Source of the DNA: Mucilaginibacter flavidus
Lineage (GTDB): Bacteria > Bacteroidota > Bacteroidia > Sphingobacteriales > Sphingobacteriaceae
Direction of reading: 5' to 3'
Assembly: GCF_024055575.1 (NCBI RefSeq)
Contig: NZ_JAMXOE010000001.1
Location: forward strand, 1 to 64,000
Length of the DNA stretch: 64,000 nucleotides
Below are positions 1 to 9,051 of the stretch, piece by piece; the first letter of the stretch is position 1, and every line of letters starts with the position of its first letter. The position numbers and the translations under genes are program-made. A model generated the notes under the pieces. That model did no database searches and had not been told where the DNA came from. It saw nothing but the letters and a program-made list of their open reading frames with translations.

Positions 1-207
1 AGCAAAGGACTTAAACAAGCAAATAAATGTATGCTTATGGCTGCCGCCGCTTATAATATCAAAAAACTGCTCAAATGTAAATTCGGACCACTGATAGCAG
101 CGCCAACGACAGCCATCACTGGCTTGAAGGACGCGTTTAACCAGTTATTGATGCAGTTAATATCACCTAAACAACAATACCCGGCAAACTTGCCGACATC
201 GTTTTAA
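1..207 (+). CDS. C-terminal end of an IS transposase (IS1182-like), truncated by window edge
   Basis: An open frame runs from base 1 to a TAA at 205-207 and gives 68 residues. It begins SKGLKQANKCMLMAAAAYN and continues IKKLLK, which resembles the conserved tail of DDE transposases of the IS5/IS1182 group, where an alpha-helical segment with A-A-A/T-Y-N-(I/L)-K-K closes the catalytic domain. The catalytic DDE residues lie outside the window, so the family is a judgement from this tail only. No downstream partner gene follows; the next CDS starts 370 bp later. Confidence 0.7.
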   Translation, partial: SKGLKQANKCMLMAAAAYNIKKLLKCKFGPLIAAPTTAITGLKDAFNQLLMQLISPKQQYPANLPTSF

Positions 208-277
208 TCAATAGTTCAAAGAACAGCTGAACAGGCTCACGACTGTATAATATTACAAATAGTTGCGCAACGGTCAC
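208..277. mobile_element. Probable right end of the IS element
   Basis: This noncoding stretch follows the transposase stop. Near its end is the small palindrome GTTGCGCAAC followed by GGTCAC. At 278 the sequence changes to the right half of a repeat that occurs complete elsewhere in the window, so the element boundary is placed at about 277. The opposite IS end is not in the window, so the terminal inverted repeat cannot be confirmed. Confidence 0.4.
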
Positions 278-350
278 GAGAGGGCAGGGTGAGGCGACAA
301 CCAAATATTGTGGTTTCAATCCTTGCCCCGTTGGCTCGTGTTCTTATATC
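278..350. repeat. Half copy of the CGCCTCAC palindromic element, probably cut by the IS
   Basis: GAGAGGGCAGGGTGAGGCGAC is followed by a tail (CCAA-TATTGTGGTTTCA and TGTTCTTATAT). The same end and the same tail occur at 42751-42824, where the element is complete. The left half is missing here and IS-like sequence takes its place. The rest of the spacer up to 576 holds no gene that I can see; it is AT-rich near the end and must carry the promoter of the GH9 gene, but no exact TAnnTTTG box was found. Confidence 0.6.
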
Positions 351-576
351 GACCTCACGTTAAATCTAAGAAAAAAACCCAACTCACCGGCTGCCGCGCT
401 TGGGCAAAGAGGCTGAAAAGATAGTCAAATTTGACACATCGGCCTACCTCAGTTTATCTATCCCCAATGCAAAAATCCATCATACATTGATGAATTGTTA
501 TTACTCCCCCCCTTATTATATCGCTAATTTTATATTGACTTATTATCGTCAAATCAAACCAATATAAAACTTCATA

Positions 577-3078
577 ATGATATTCAAATCTCCGTTTACC
601 GTTCTTACCATTTGCTGCTGTTTAATAATAAACTCCGCTAAGGCCCAGGTAAAAACCGCTCAAAAATCTATGACGCTTAATGCGCAGGAATACCTCGAAT
701 ATAAGGGCATAAACGTTATGCTGGCACACGACTTTTACCCTGAAGGACACCAGGGTGGTGTGGGCATTATTCAAAACGGCCAGCGTGTTGCCACCAATGG
801 CGACATCAGGCTGGAGCCTACACCTGGCCAATGGTCGCCCATACCAAAAGTTGGTAAACGGGTGGTTAACCGGACTACGGGCGAGGTAAGCGTACGAATG
901 GAATTTCCGAACCCGGATATTAACCGCAAGGGCTTTAATCCAATTATATATCCCGATCTTAACTTCGCCTACAACATCAGGATACTGCCGGCAGGGAAAT
1001 CATTTAAAATAATTGTCGATTTGGATAAACCACTGCCCGATGAATGGATAGGAAAAGTGGGCTTCAATTTCGAGCTTTACCCGGGCGCATTGTTCGGCAA
1101 ATCGTATTATATGGATAACAGCTTCGGTATTTTTCCGCAGCAAGCCAACGGGCAAACTTATAAAGATGCCGATGGCGAAACCCAGGTAATGCCAATGGCG
1201 GAAGGGAAAAGGCTCACCATTGTTCCCGAAGGTGATTTGCAACGCATGACCATTGATAATTTATCCGGAAGTGACCTGAAACTTCTCGATGGCCGGGCAA
1301 AACATAATAATGGCTGGTTTGTGGTGCGCTCGTTAGTAGCAAAAGGAGCCTCAAAAAACGCTATTGAGTGGTTGGTAACGCCAAACGCTGTTGATGGCTG
1401 GCAATCGGCGCCTGTGGTGCAGTTATCGCAGGTGGGATACCATCCTGCCCAGCAAAAAATTGCGGTTATCGAGCTGGATAAAAACGATAAAAAAGTGCTG
1501 CCGGTTTCGCTGATGCGTATTGACGAAAAAGGCGGACTGATTACTGCCTTAAAAACAATTCCCACTGTTTGGGGCGATTTCCTGAGGTATCATTATTTAC
1601 AGTTCGATTTTACAAAAATAACCTGGCCGGGTATGTACGTGGTGCGTTATGGCACTTACCAAACTGAGCCTTTCCAGGTAAGCGCAGATGTTTTTAAAAA
1701 CGATGTATGGCAGCCTACCCTCTCCTATTTTTTGCCTGCGCAAATGTGCCACATGCGCGTAAACGAAAAATACCGGGTATGGCATGGTCTGTGCCACATG
1801 GACGATGCCCGCATGGCGCCGACGGACTCTAACCATTTCGACGGTTATATACAAGGGCATAGCACCCTCAATAAATATAAATCAGGCGATAACGTACCCT
1901 TTTTAAACCGCGGCGCATGGCACGATGCGGGTGATTTTGATTTGCGTGTAGAATCGCAGGCGGAAACTGTGCATGGTTTAACACTGGCTTACGAGGAATT
2001 TGATGTGAAGTATGACAATACTACCATAGATCAAAACACACATACAGTAGAAATTCACCAACCGGATGGCAAGCCCGATATTTTACAACAGATTGAGCAT
2101 GGCCTGCTTTCAATTACGGGCGGCTACCAGGCCATGGGCCAGTTTTACCGGGGAATAATTGAACCTACCATACGGGAATACACCATATTGGGCGACGCAG
2201 CAAACATAACCGATAACAAGCCATTTATAACCAATGCTGTTAACACCAACCCTATTTTAAACCAGCCCGCCCCTGCCGACGACCGCTGGGTTTTTACTGA
2301 GGATAACCCAAGGCGTTCACTGGAAACAGCCTCGGCGCTGGCTGCAGCCAGCAGGGTAATGAAAGGGTATAACGACACGCTGGCTACGCAATGCCTGCAA
2401 ATTGCTGAGGAAGTTTGGAAAACATCGGCGGACCAAATCCCGTCGCACCGGATAGTATTGGCGGTTGAATTGCTGATTACCACAAAAGACAAAGCCTACG
2501 CCGATTACCTGGTTAAAAATACCGACGCCATAACCCGGAACATTGATAACACAGGCTGGCTGGTTGGCCGCACCGTTAGCCTGGTTAACAATAAAACATA
2601 TACCGATGCCATTACCGAAGCCGTTAAAAAACTGTACAAACACATACAGGACCAGGGCGCAAAAACGCCTTACGGTGTACCCTACGAGCCAAACATTTGG
2701 GGTGCGGGTTGGGGTATTCAAAACTTTGGTTACCGCCAGTATTTTTTGTATGCCAGTTTCCCTGCGTTATTTAGTAATACTTATATGCTGCATGCTATCG
2801 ATTTTATTTTGGGATGTCATCCGGGATCTAATACTGCTTCTTTTGTATCGGGCGTTGGATCCAGGTCGATGACTACGGCTTATGGATTTAACCGGGCCGA
2901 CCGTTCCTATATTCCCGGTGGTATTACTTCGGGCACCGCACTTATCAGGCCCGACTTTCCGGAACTGCTAAATTGGCCATACCTGTGGCAACAAGGCGAA
3001 TACGTGCTAGGTGGCGGAACATCCGACTACCTGTTTTTGATTTTGGCCGCCGACCATGTTTTGAATAAAAAGAAGTAA
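577..3078 (+). CDS. Secreted GH9 family glycoside hydrolase (cellulase-like)
   Basis: The 833-residue protein opens with a signal peptide (hydrophobic core, cleavage after AKA at about residue 23). Residues 25-275 form a beta-rich domain that I do not recognise. From about 281 (VVQLSQVGYHP) comes the CelD_N Ig-like domain typical of GH9 enzymes, then the (alpha/alpha)6 catalytic domain. The GH9 motif DAGDF is at 450-454, with the catalytic base/nucleophile-water aspartates, and the probable general acid is E808 in the C-terminal QGEY motif. The family cleaves beta-1,4-glucans by inversion; the true substrate is unknown. It stands 3 bp before an AGE-type epimerase gene and probably shares its transcript. 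Unusual is the extra N-terminal domain of about 250 residues. Confidence 0.88.
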   Translation: MIFKSPFTVLTICCCLIINSAKAQVKTAQKSMTLNAQEYLEYKGINVMLAHDFYPEGHQGGVGIIQNGQRVATNGDIRLEPTPGQWSPIPKVGKRVVNRTTGEVSVRMEFPNPDINRKGFNPIIYPDLNFAYNIRILPAGKSFKIIVDLDKPLPDEWIGKVGFNFELYPGALFGKSYYMDNSFGIFPQQANGQTYKDADGETQVMPMAEGKRLTIVPEGDLQRMTIDNLSGSDLKLLDGRAKHNNGWFVVRSLVAKGASKNAIEWLVTPNAVDGWQSAPVVQLSQVGYHPAQQKIAVIELDKNDKKVLPVSLMRIDEKGGLITALKTIPTVWGDFLRYHYLQFDFTKITWPGMYVVRYGTYQTEPFQVSADVFKNDVWQPTLSYFLPAQMCHMRVNEKYRVWHGLCHMDDARMAPTDSNHFDGYIQGHSTLNKYKSGDNVPFLNRGAWHDAGDFDLRVESQAETVHGLTLAYEEFDVKYDNTTIDQNTHTVEIHQPDGKPDILQQIEHGLLSITGGYQAMGQFYRGIIEPTIREYTILGDAANITDNKPFITNAVNTNPILNQPAPADDRWVFTEDNPRRSLETASALAAASRVMKGYNDTLATQCLQIAEEVWKTSADQIPSHRIVLAVELLITTKDKAYADYLVKNTDAITRNIDNTGWLVGRTVSLVNNKTYTDAITEAVKKLYKHIQDQGAKTPYGVPYEPNIWGAGWGIQNFGYRQYFLYASFPALFSNTYMLHAIDFILGCHPGSNTASFVSGVGSRSMTTAYGFNRADRSYIPGGITSGTALIRPDFPELLNWPYLWQQGEYVLGGGTSDYLFLILAADHVLNKKK

Positions 3079-3081
3079 ACA

Positions 3082-4695
3082 ATGAAAAACATTGGTATTA
3101 GCAAAATTCTCTTCCTGGTATTATTTGCGGGGCTTAACCTTCATTGTCTGGCGCAAAACAAACACGACATCAAACAAAAAATTGCTGCCGAAATGCAGTC
3201 TTCCATGGTTGATAGATTGCTTAAACCCTGGTACCCGCGATCTGTGGATACGCTCTATGGCGGCTTCCTAAGTTCGTTTAGTTACGATTTCAAGCCGGTT
3301 GGCAGTCAGGACAAAATGATTGTTACCCAGGCAAGGCACGTGTGGAGCAACAGTAAAGCGGCAGAACTGTTCCCGGAAGGCGGCTATTACTTAAAAGGCG
3401 CACATCACGGTTTTGAATTTTTGCGCGACGTTTTGTGGGATAAGCAATACGGCGGCTTTTACACCTATACCGACCGGCAGGGCAACGTAAAAAAAGGCAG
3501 CTTTGCCCCAAAAGAAGCCTATGGAAATTCTTTCGCCATTTATGCACTGGCAGTTTATTATGAGGCATCGGGCGATACCAGCGCCCTTAACCTGGCCAAA
3601 CAAGGCTTTTTGTGGCTGGAGAAACACAGCCACGACACGGTTTACAAAGGCTACTACCAGCACATGGAACGCGATGGCACGCCCATAATAAGGCCGGCCG
3701 ATATCAACTCAACATCCGAACTGGGTTATAAAGATCAAAATTCATCCATCCACTTGCTGGAAGCACTTACTCAACTCTACGAGGTTTGGCCTGATGCGCT
3801 GGTAAAAATCCGGTTAAAAGAATTGCTTTTATTAGTACGTGATACCATCACCAATAAAAACGGCAACCTCGTCCTGTTTTTTAAACCCGACTGGACACCT
3901 GTATCATTCCGGGACTCGTCCGAAGCTGTCATCAAAAAAAATCACGGACTCGATCATATTTCTTACGGTCACAATGTTGAAACGGCTTACCTTATGCTGG
4001 AAGCATCACACATTTTGGGTTTAAAAAACGATACCACTACCCTGCGCATCGGTAAAAAAATGGTTGATGATGCGCTTGACAACGGTTGGGACAACTTAGT
4101 AGGCGGTTTTTATGATGAAGGCTATTATTTTAAGGATAAGCCCGGCGTAACCATAACCGAAGATACCAAAAACTGGTGGGCACAGGCAGAAGGGTTAAAC
4201 TCGCTGCTGCTAATGGCCGGCAAATTCCCGAACGACAAACATCAATATTTTGAAAAATTTAAAACCCAATGGCAATACGTGCAAACCTACCTGATTGACC
4301 AGGAACACGGCGACTGGTACCAGGGCGGCATTGACAAACAGCCGCAATATAAATTGGCGCTGAAAGGGCAGATCTGGAAAGGCACTTACCATGTGCTGAG
4401 GGCATTCATCAATTGTATAGCGCAGTTGATGCCTGATGAAACGCCGCCATCTGCGCCGCGGCAGGTTAGGCAAACTGTTAAGAATGGCGTTACAACTTTA
4501 AGGTGGGCTGCTTCAACTGATAATAAAAGGGTGTTGGGTTATGAGATTTACGGCGGCGGTAAAAAGATTGGGTTTACACCGTTGAGGCATTTTTGCGTTT
4601 GGAAAATTAATGGAGTAAAAAAAGGAAAGTTAACGGTCAGAGCTGTTGATTTGGCGGGGAATGAGTCGGGAACAAAGAGAGTTAATCGAAAATAG
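3082..4695 (+). CDS. Secreted AGE-family (cellobiose/mannobiose 2-epimerase-like) protein with C-terminal Fn3-like domain
   Basis: The 537-residue protein has a signal peptide ending near LAQ (residue 25). An (alpha/alpha)6-barrel of the N-acylglucosamine 2-epimerase superfamily fills about 30-450, with the family signatures ARHVWSNSKAAEL, the GNSFAIYAL helix and the WWAQAEGLNSL helix. A proline-rich hinge at about 452 (ETPPSAPRQV) leads to an Fn3-like beta domain (RWAASTDNKRVLGYEIY ... AVDLAGNESG) reaching the C terminus. Known relatives isomerise the reducing-end glucose of cellobiose in the cytoplasm; here the enzyme is exported and sits directly after a GH9 enzyme, so it probably acts on oligosaccharide products outside the cytoplasm. 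Substrate and catalytic competence are inference. Confidence 0.8.
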   Translation: MKNIGISKILFLVLFAGLNLHCLAQNKHDIKQKIAAEMQSSMVDRLLKPWYPRSVDTLYGGFLSSFSYDFKPVGSQDKMIVTQARHVWSNSKAAELFPEGGYYLKGAHHGFEFLRDVLWDKQYGGFYTYTDRQGNVKKGSFAPKEAYGNSFAIYALAVYYEASGDTSALNLAKQGFLWLEKHSHDTVYKGYYQHMERDGTPIIRPADINSTSELGYKDQNSSIHLLEALTQLYEVWPDALVKIRLKELLLLVRDTITNKNGNLVLFFKPDWTPVSFRDSSEAVIKKNHGLDHISYGHNVETAYLMLEASHILGLKNDTTTLRIGKKMVDDALDNGWDNLVGGFYDEGYYFKDKPGVTITEDTKNWWAQAEGLNSLLLMAGKFPNDKHQYFEKFKTQWQYVQTYLIDQEHGDWYQGGIDKQPQYKLALKGQIWKGTYHVLRAFINCIAQLMPDETPPSAPRQVRQTVKNGVTTLRWAASTDNKRVLGYEIYGGGKKIGFTPLRHFCVWKINGVKKGKLTVRAVDLAGNESGTKRVNRK

Positions 4696-4746
4696 TTTAT
4701 ACGCTTACTATTTTAGATATTTGATACAACAGTAACGAATAACAAA

Positions 4747-5313
4747 ATGACAGGCCATTACAAGGGAAGAAGCGAAACTTTTGTTAGCTCGAAATCTGCA
4801 AACAATAAAGTATTATCCATATACAATAAGATTTTAGAGCATGCATATAGCGATAGCGATTATTGGTATTTAGGCGGCAATGACGATTTACTTGACCGGC
4901 TATACGATTTTGACGATTCGGACCTGGTGGAGATGGGAAATGACTTACAAAATTGGTCGCTCAACGAAGTAGAGATATTTATAGAAGCTTTGGAAGTTGA
5001 TTACAGCGCCAGTCACGATGTTTTACTTCCCCAAAGGGCGTATTTACGTGGGTTTATTATGACGTTGGCAAATCAATACCTGCACAAAGAAAAATACATA
5101 GTAAGAAATTTATTTGACCCAAAAGATGAATTACTTTTAGGAGGATTTATACAGGACAGGATATTACTTGAAAAAATAAAAACCACACTTGATAATATCG
5201 AAGCAGCGTTTGGGAAGGTTCCGAAGGAGGACGAAATGATTCATTATTTCCTCAATACAAGATTTGTATTAATCAAACAAACTATCACCGAACTGCTCAA
5301 CGTAGCCAGTTAA
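4747..5313 (+). CDS. Hypothetical protein, 188 aa
   Basis: I do not recognise a family. The protein is acidic and looks mainly alpha-helical, has no signal peptide or membrane segment, and contains DDSDLVEMGNDLQNW and a C-terminal helix IKQTITELLNV. The ATG at 4747 is preceded by an in-frame-free AT-rich leader. Its base composition is more AT-rich than the upstream glycosidase genes. It is convergent with the DUF4143 ATPase, only 18 bp away, and both may have arrived as an accessory pair. Confidence 0.65.
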   Translation: MTGHYKGRSETFVSSKSANNKVLSIYNKILEHAYSDSDYWYLGGNDDLLDRLYDFDDSDLVEMGNDLQNWSLNEVEIFIEALEVDYSASHDVLLPQRAYLRGFIMTLANQYLHKEKYIVRNLFDPKDELLLGGFIQDRILLEKIKTTLDNIEAAFGKVPKEDEMIHYFLNTRFVLIKQTITELLNVAS

Positions 5314-5331
5314 ACAGCACGTATTATTACA

Positions 5332-6582
5332 TTACAGCCTCACTACCTCAACAGTATCCCCACCCGAAACTTCCTTGCTAACACAACGCAATTCAAAACC
5401 TGGATAACCATCGGTAAATTTTTGATACTTATTAGGTTTAAACTGGGCGTCATTATATTTAACTTCATAAGCTAAACCTTGTTTTATACCTTGCTCAACA
5501 ATAAAATCCACTTCATTGCCATCGGCTGTACGCCAGTAATGCAGGTTGTCGGCATCATACAATTTCCTAAGCCGGTTATGTACATAGTTTTCAAGTAGTT
5601 GACCTTTATCTTCTCTATCGCTAAGCTTATTAAAATTATTAACCAGCACATTACGCAAGCCATTGTCACTAAAATAAACCTTGGGCATTTTTGTCAGCTC
5701 TTTGCGCAGGTTACCGTAGAATGGCGTTAACAAATTAACGATAAAGCTTTTCTGCATGATATAGATATAATTATCCACGGTAGGCCCAACAAGTTGCAGG
5801 GTGTTGCCTAATTCATTATTGTTTACCAAATTGCCAGCCTGGTCTGCCAGTAATCGCGCCAGTCGGAAAAACTTTTGCTCTTCCCGTACGCCCGCCTCCA
5901 GCGCATCCTTTTTCATGTAACTGTTAACCAGTTCTTTTAATATTTCCTGTTTCTCCTGTTCTGTTTCGGCCAATACAACTTCCGGGTATCCTCCATAAAT
6001 TAAATATTCATCAAACAGCAAATTAATTTTTAACCGGCTTGCACTTTGATACTTTTCGCGGTCACGCATTTCCTGTAACTCTCCGGCAAGCCCATCCTCT
6101 TGTTTAAAATGTAAAAATTCTTCGAATGAAAGAGGGAAGAGTTCGAATACCCTTTTGCGCCCTGCCAGGCTGTCTTTAAAACTTTTATCGATATAAAACG
6201 CGCTGCTCCCGGTAGCAATTACCTTAACCTGGTCTTTATACTTATCGTAAAGCAGTTTTAAAAAGTTGCTGGGGTTAGCAGCATATTGTACTTCGTCTAT
6301 AATAATATACAATCTATTGCCATCAGACATGGCGGACGGTAGCTGCGTGTAATTAAAGATATTTTCCGGGTGTTGATTAATGGCATCCAGTATGGCTGGA
6401 TCTTCAAAAGTTAAAAAGCAAAATTGCTCGCCCTGCTCCTCCAATATTTTGGCGAGCTGCTTCACGAGTGTAGTTTTCCCAACCTGCCTTGGCCCGATCA
6501 ATATGCTATGCTGCGGTTTGACTAAATGTGCCCGCAGCGTTTCCAATGCATCAACTCTTTTCATTCTCAATATCGATTTCAT
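5332..6582 (-). CDS. AAA ATPase with DUF4143 (AAA_14 type)
   Basis: The 416 residues show Walker A (GPRQVGKTTL, from G30), Walker B (YIIIDEVQ, D96-E97) and a C-terminal DUF4143 region with EVDFIVEQ followed by AYEVKY, a pattern like a PD-(D/E)xK nuclease fold. These proteins are common single-gene ATPases in Bacteroidota and archaea. Their cellular role is not settled; links to mobile elements and stress have been proposed. ATG at 6582 is used here; the Met at residue 7 is an alternative start. An inverted-repeat array directly in front may mediate its regulation. Confidence 0.85.
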   Translation of the reverse strand: MKSILRMKRVDALETLRAHLVKPQHSILIGPRQVGKTTLVKQLAKILEEQGEQFCFLTFEDPAILDAINQHPENIFNYTQLPSAMSDGNRLYIIIDEVQYAANPSNFLKLLYDKYKDQVKVIATGSSAFYIDKSFKDSLAGRKRVFELFPLSFEEFLHFKQEDGLAGELQEMRDREKYQSASRLKINLLFDEYLIYGGYPEVVLAETEQEKQEILKELVNSYMKKDALEAGVREEQKFFRLARLLADQAGNLVNNNELGNTLQLVGPTVDNYIYIMQKSFIVNLLTPFYGNLRKELTKMPKVYFSDNGLRNVLVNNFNKLSDREDKGQLLENYVHNRLRKLYDADNLHYWRTADGNEVDFIVEQGIKQGLAYEVKYNDAQFKPNKYQKFTDGYPGFELRCVSKEVSGGDTVEVVRL

Positions 6583-6590
6583 ACAAATAT

Positions 6591-6655
6591 CGATATTTTT
6601 AAAATACCAATTTAATATTATCCGATATTTTTAAAATAGTAACTTAAAAATATCG
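6591..6655. promoter_or_regulatory. Inverted/direct repeat array upstream of the DUF4143 ATPase
   Basis: CGATATTTTTAAAAT occurs at 6591-6605 and 6623-6637 as direct repeats, and the reverse complement TTAAAAATATCG at 6644-6655. The second and third copies form a hairpin-capable inverted repeat. The first copy lies 8 bp before the start codon, so a bound protein would block the promoter or leader. The binding factor is unknown. Confidence 0.55.
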
Positions 6656-6705
6656 AAAAATAAGAAATATGGCTTCCCTGAACGCACATAATGTATTCTG
6701 GCGCA

Positions 6706-7290
6706 TCAATGCGAGCTGCCGGATTCATCAGGTACCCGTGTAAAGGTCATGATCCAGTTTACTTCCCAGGTATTGCCACCATCGGCAGAATAAGCCTGCT
6801 CAAAACGGGACGATGTTGGCGTGATATTGTAAAAGCCGTTCCGAGTGAAAATGGCGCGGCCATTGAAATTCTCCTGGTCGAAGAACACACCGCTGCCATC
6901 CTTAAACTCGCCGATCATTGGTTGGGTCATTACCCCCTGGCTGCCGTTCGCCCAGTTGAGGCTCCATTGATGGGATTCAGGGTTGTATAAACGCAATCCG
7001 ACCCCTTCGAGATGTCCCGCCGGGCCGTCGACCTGGAGCTCTAAAGTGCTGGCGCGGCCATTCCACACTTTGCGCACGAACGATATTCCGTCATATTCGG
7101 CCCAGATGGTTGAACCCGTCAGCGGGTGCAAGAGTCGCGACACATGTGTTTTCCAGGTGCCAAAGTTGAAATCAAAATCATGTCGCCCATCGCGTGGTGT
7201 TGCAGCGTTCTGTTGGGCAGTGCTCTTATTTGATATGGTGATGAGTAACGCCAATATAAGAAGAGTAAATATTCCCGTGATTTTTTTCAT
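6706..7290 (-). CDS. Secreted DUF1579-like beta protein
   Basis: The 194 residues start with a signal peptide (MKKITGIFTLLILALLITI, cleavage near STAQ). The mature part begins with DFDFNFGTWKTHVSRLLHPL, a signature found in DUF1579/lipocalin-like proteins of Bacteroidota, followed by alternating beta strands and the closing WEVNWIMTFTR. It has no visible catalytic motif. It is a single gene, transcribed toward the DUF4143 ATPase promoter region. Function unknown; family call is from the motif only. Confidence 0.7.
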   Translation of the reverse strand: MKKITGIFTLLILALLITISNKSTAQQNAATPRDGRHDFDFNFGTWKTHVSRLLHPLTGSTIWAEYDGISFVRKVWNGRASTLELQVDGPAGHLEGVGLRLYNPESHQWSLNWANGSQGVMTQPMIGEFKDGSGVFFDQENFNGRAIFTRNGFYNITPTSSRFEQAYSADGGNTWEVNWIMTFTRVPDESGSSH

Positions 7291-7447
7291 TTTACTTGAT
7301 TTTCGTTTTTGTTTTAATTTTCGGGTGCAAGGTATTTTTAAAACAATTTGGAAAATTGTATAAAATCGTCGTTCAAAATCAGGTAGTGTTTTATGCCATT
7401 TTTATCGAAAATCTGTTGACTTAAAAATCGAAAACATCAATTCGAAA

Positions 7448-7548
7448 ACAATTGATTACCCGCAACTTACATCTTGATAAATTAAATACACTGATAATGA
7501 GCATGTTTCACAGCGTTCCGGGTGTTCCGTGTGGAAAAACGGAACGCT
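7448..7548. repeat. 101-bp dispersed repeat, copy A, with hairpin
   Basis: It shares ACAATTG, CTTACAT-TTGATAAA, ACTGATAAT and AGCATGTTTCA with 52165-52265. Both end in a hairpin: GTTCCGT/ACGGAAC here (7524-7545), GTTCCAT/ATGGAAC in the other copy. A larger stem GCGTTCCG/CGGAACGC (7513-7547) is also possible here. It is 93 bp from the 3' end of tRNA-Arg. Apart from this, 7291-7640 holds no gene that I can see. Confidence 0.65.
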
Positions 7549-7640
7549 TTGTGGGCGTATAACCTACAATCAGGAGATATCGAAGGCGAAGTGATCTTAA
7601 CAAAAAAAGCAAGCCACGATTGACTTGCTTTCCATTCCAG

Positions 7641-7714
7641 TGATCTCATCAGGATTCGAACCTGAGACCGACAGATTAGAAATCTGTTGCTCTATCCAGC
7701 TGAGCTATGAGACC
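7641..7714 (-). tRNA. tRNA-Arg (anticodon UCU)
   Basis: Read on the minus strand, GGTCTCA pairs with TGAGATC to form the acceptor stem (one G-U pair). The D arm GCTC...GAGC, the anticodon stem ACAGA/TCTGT with loop TTTCTAA, and the T arm TCAGG-TTCGAAT-CCTGA are all complete. The discriminator is A and CCA is not encoded. The 3' end faces the repeat at 7448-7548, a usual place for integrated elements. Confidence 0.95.
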
Positions 7715-7922
7715 CGTCGCGATATTTTCGCTGTGCAAAGATGCAAAAATCTGCATAAAAATTCAAACACTTAGTTTTGTTAATTACATGCCCCGATGTA
7801 CCTGCTTTTTTTCAAAACTTTTTAAAGTATTTTAAATTGCGGTGTTTCTTAATGTATCAGGCTAAATTCATTGCCAAAACATTATTCAATCTATTGGTTA
7901 CTAATATTTGTTAAATTATATA

Positions 7923-7942
7923 TATAATTGTAAACAATTATA
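7923..7942. promoter_or_regulatory. AT-rich palindrome in the leader region of the BadF kinase gene
   Basis: TATAATTGT-AA-ACAATTATA is a 20-bp perfect inverted repeat within the 446-bp AT-rich spacer 7715-8160, about 220 bp before the kinase start. It could be an operator. Closer to the gene, TGTAAA and TTTACA half-sites (about 8095-8114) resemble the pfkA palindrome but with wider spacing. No gene is seen in the spacer. Confidence 0.35.
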
Positions 7943-8160
7943 AACCAATTGCCCTCATAAAGCAATACATTTATATTTTAAATTAACAGCCATTTTATAA
8001 ACTTTGTATTGATTTACGGTGCAGTGCCCCTGCTCTTAAAGCTGAAAAAGAACACAACATTAATTTAAAATGAAGAATTTTACTTTTTAAAAATGTAAAG
8101 TGTTTTTTTTACAATAAGTAAATCATACTTTTAACCGATTTTTTCAAATAAACTTATTTT

Positions 8161-9018
8161 ATGATCATAATTGCTGACGGTGGCTCTACTAAAACCAATT
8201 GGTGCCTGGTTACCGAAGAAGGAAAAAAAGTATACTTTAATACAGAAGGCTACAATCCCTATTTTTCAAGTACTGAGTATATCATCCAATCGCTGCAGGA
8301 AAGCCTGCCAACCGATTTGGAGAAAGATGAGATTACCGAAGTTAATTATTACGGCGCAGGCTGCTCAACCGAAGAGATGCGCAATATTGTAAAAGAGGCC
8401 ATGCAGGCCGTATTTACCAAATCAAAAGTTTATATAGGGCACGATTTACTGGCTGCCGCACGCGCGTTGTTAGGCAACAACGAAGGCTTTGCCGCTATTT
8501 TGGGCACAGGTACTAATACCTGCCTTTATAACGGTAAAGAAGTTACCATGAATATCGATTCGGGCGCTTACATCCTGGGTGATGAAGGCAGCGGCTGCTA
8601 CATCGGCAAAAAACTACTTGTTGATTACCTGCGCGGCTATATGCCCGAGGTTGTTCGCAACCTGTTTTGGGAAACCTACAAGCTTACCCCTGATGACGTA
8701 AACGAGCAGGTTTACACCCAGCCCCGCGCCAACCGTTTTTGCGCAAGCTTCAGCAAATTTGTTTATGACAATAACGTACACATAGAATACTCACGGAATT
8801 TGGTGCGCACCTCGTTCGAAGATTTCTTCCGCAACCTGGTAACCCACTACCCTGACTATCAAAAATATTCGTTCAACTGCATCGGTTCAGTAGGCTACAA
8901 CTTCCGCAACGTGCTGGAAGAGTTAGTAGTTGAAAACGGCATGGTTGTAGGCAACATCATCCGTTCGCCTATAGATAACCTGGTGAAATACCATTTGGAC
9001 ATGGCGCACCAACTGTAG
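8161..9018 (+). CDS. BadF/BadG-type sugar kinase (N-acetylglucosamine kinase-like)
   Basis: The 285 residues carry the actin-fold ATPase motifs: phosphate-1 DGGSTKTNW (6-14), the GTGTN phosphate-2 loop near 118, and DEGSGCYIG near 141. Eukaryotic and bacterial N-acetylglucosamine kinases of this family phosphorylate GlcNAc or related amino sugars at O6. Cytosolic, no signal. A paralogue lies 2 kb downstream between pfkA and gapA, which suggests hexose or amino sugar entry into glycolysis. The exact substrate cannot be read from sequence. Confidence 0.8.
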   Translation: MIIIADGGSTKTNWCLVTEEGKKVYFNTEGYNPYFSSTEYIIQSLQESLPTDLEKDEITEVNYYGAGCSTEEMRNIVKEAMQAVFTKSKVYIGHDLLAAARALLGNNEGFAAILGTGTNTCLYNGKEVTMNIDSGAYILGDEGSGCYIGKKLLVDYLRGYMPEVVRNLFWETYKLTPDDVNEQVYTQPRANRFCASFSKFVYDNNVHIEYSRNLVRTSFEDFFRNLVTHYPDYQKYSFNCIGSVGYNFRNVLEELVVENGMVVGNIIRSPIDNLVKYHLDMAHQL

Positions 9019-9051
9019 TTGAAAGAAGAACCAAGAGTCAAGAATCAAGAT

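Noticed and set aside
1158..1565. 135-codon minus-strand frame inside the GH9 gene
   Set aside because: Shadow of the GH9 coding frame; no start context or domain.
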